From: Verrucomicrobiales bacterium
GTDB lineage: Bacteria; Verrucomicrobiota; Verrucomicrobiia; Limisphaerales; UBA9464
Assembly (NCBI GenBank): GCA_027483345.1
Contig: JAIXUV010000368.1
Location: 1 to 45,026 of the forward strand
Length of the DNA stretch: 45,026 nt
Reading direction: 5' to 3'
The translations under genes and the position numbers were made by a program. Under the pieces are notes generated by a model. The model worked only from the letters and a program-made list of their open reading frames with translations. It had not been told where the DNA came from and searched no databases. Below, one piece after another: positions 44,517-45,026 of this stretch. The first letter of the stretch is position 1, and each line of letters opens with the position of its first letter.

Positions 44517-45026
44517 GTGTCCACCCTGTCCCACGCTCCAAGACGCCGTCTCGCGGAAGCCGGCCTGTTCCTGGTCGTGGTCGTCCTCGGCGCCTTGCTG
44601 TCCGCGTTCGGCGGCAGCGTCGAACGACCCCGGTTCACCGTCGGTCCCGACGGAACGCGGCAACGGGAGTTCAAGGTCGACGCCGACGGCAACCGCGTCC
44701 CTGCCAAGGAACGGGTGAACAAGTTCCTCAACGCCGAGAATCTCACCCAACTCGCCAAGGACACCTCCTTCTTCGCCATCATGGCCGTCGGCATGACCTT
44801 CGTGGTCATCGCCGGACAGATCGACCTGAGCATCGGCTCGATCTACGCCCTCGCCGGAGTGGTCGCCGCCCAGGTGTTCCACCGGTTCGGCCCCGAGGGC
44901 GCCTCGGCAGGCTCCGGCGTCGGAGGAATCCTGCTGGGCATCGCCGTCTGCCTCGGAACCGGCGTCCTCGCCGGACTCGTCAACGGCGGCATGGTCGTCG
45001 CCCTCCGTGTCCACCCGTTCATCATC
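44517..45026 (+). CDS. RbsC-like sugar ABC transporter permease (3' end outside window)
   Basis: An open frame from GTG 44517 runs through the window end without a stop, 170 codons so far. After a first hydrophobic segment (AGLFLVVVVLGALLSAFGG) comes an unusual hydrophilic insert of about 35 residues (ERPRFTVGPDGTRQREFKV onward). Then comes the family core: NLTQLAKDTSFFAIMAVGMT, FVVIAGQIDLSIGSIYALAG (the IDLSxGS signature), and GVLAGLVNGGMVVALRVHPF. These match permeases of ribose/xylose/galactose-type importers, which form the channel with an RbsA-like ATPase and a binding protein. Those partners would be expected just beyond the window. It begins 169 bases after the giant-protein gene, in its own transcription unit or at the start of one. 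Confidence 0.85.
   Translation, partial: MSTLSHAPRRRLAEAGLFLVVVVLGALLSAFGGSVERPRFTVGPDGTRQREFKVDADGNRVPAKERVNKFLNAENLTQLAKDTSFFAIMAVGMTFVVIAGQIDLSIGSIYALAGVVAAQVFHRFGPEGASAGSGVGGILLGIAVCLGTGVLAGLVNGGMVVALRVHPFII

Noticed and set aside
1-45026. CRISPR array, insertion sequence, prophage or integrative element
   Set aside because: No regularly spaced repeats, transposase, integrase or phage structural genes were seen. The tRNA-Leu gene has no integrase beside it and I saw no second copy of its 3' end.

Overview
The window is GC-rich, densely coded bacterial chromosome, most likely from a verrucomicrobium (PVC group). The grounds are: an lpxC-fabZ gene fusion, known mainly from Verrucomicrobia and Bacteroidetes; a SGNH/propeller/HEAT protein of the PVC cytochrome type; DUF1080 (3-keto-disaccharide hydrolase) domains; and secreted proteins carrying a 'STNL..P.W..L ... 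FFRL' style module common in verrucomicrobial exported proteins. This assignment rests on gene content only; no rRNA gene is present.

Layout. 1-1739: the 3' part of lgt and a RluA-family pseudouridine synthase. 1776-5797: a small hypothetical gene, a uronate-isomerase-like amidohydrolase and a secreted trypsin/jelly-roll/SirB1 fusion. 5809-12215: a probable sulfur-linked efflux cluster made of a rhodanese, a membrane fatty-acid-hydroxylase-family protein, and a divergent ArsR / DUF2892 / membrane-fusion lipoprotein / RND permease set around a palindromic operator. 12288-22860: secreted or sensory genes, namely a jelly-roll protein, a 1470-residue cupredoxin mosaic, a reg_prop histidine kinase and a neutral-ceramidase-like protein. 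22930-26738: hisN and a hemX-hemA-hemC operon. 26839-31172: a DUF1080 lipoprotein, a membrane protein, an LRR protein, tRNA-Leu(CAA) with a strong terminator, and a PQQ-type sugar dehydrogenase. 31238-33724: a lipid A operon (lpxC-fabZ, small membrane protein, lpxA). 34101-44347: a secreted protein, an OmpR-family response regulator and kinase pair, and a 2172-residue secreted mosaic protein. 44517-end: the start of an RbsC-like sugar ABC permease, cut by the window edge.

How the parts work together. The housekeeping blocks (lgt, hem, lpx, hisN) cover lipoprotein maturation, tetrapyrrole synthesis, lipid A and histidine synthesis. The accessory blocks point to a cell that exports many large envelope or extracellular proteins and handles carbohydrate.

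Two regulatory arrangements stand out. First, direct repeats of (C/T/G)TTAA(G/T/A/C) with about 11-bp spacing lie just upstream of the response regulator gene and again between the kinase gene and the giant secreted-protein gene. This predicts that the two-component system controls itself and the giant protein. Second, the ArsR regulator has cysteines near the positions used by persulfide-sensing BigR/SqrR proteins, and its neighbours are a Cys-rich DUF2892 membrane protein, a rhodanese and an RND pump. I found no CRISPR array, insertion sequence, prophage or integrase.
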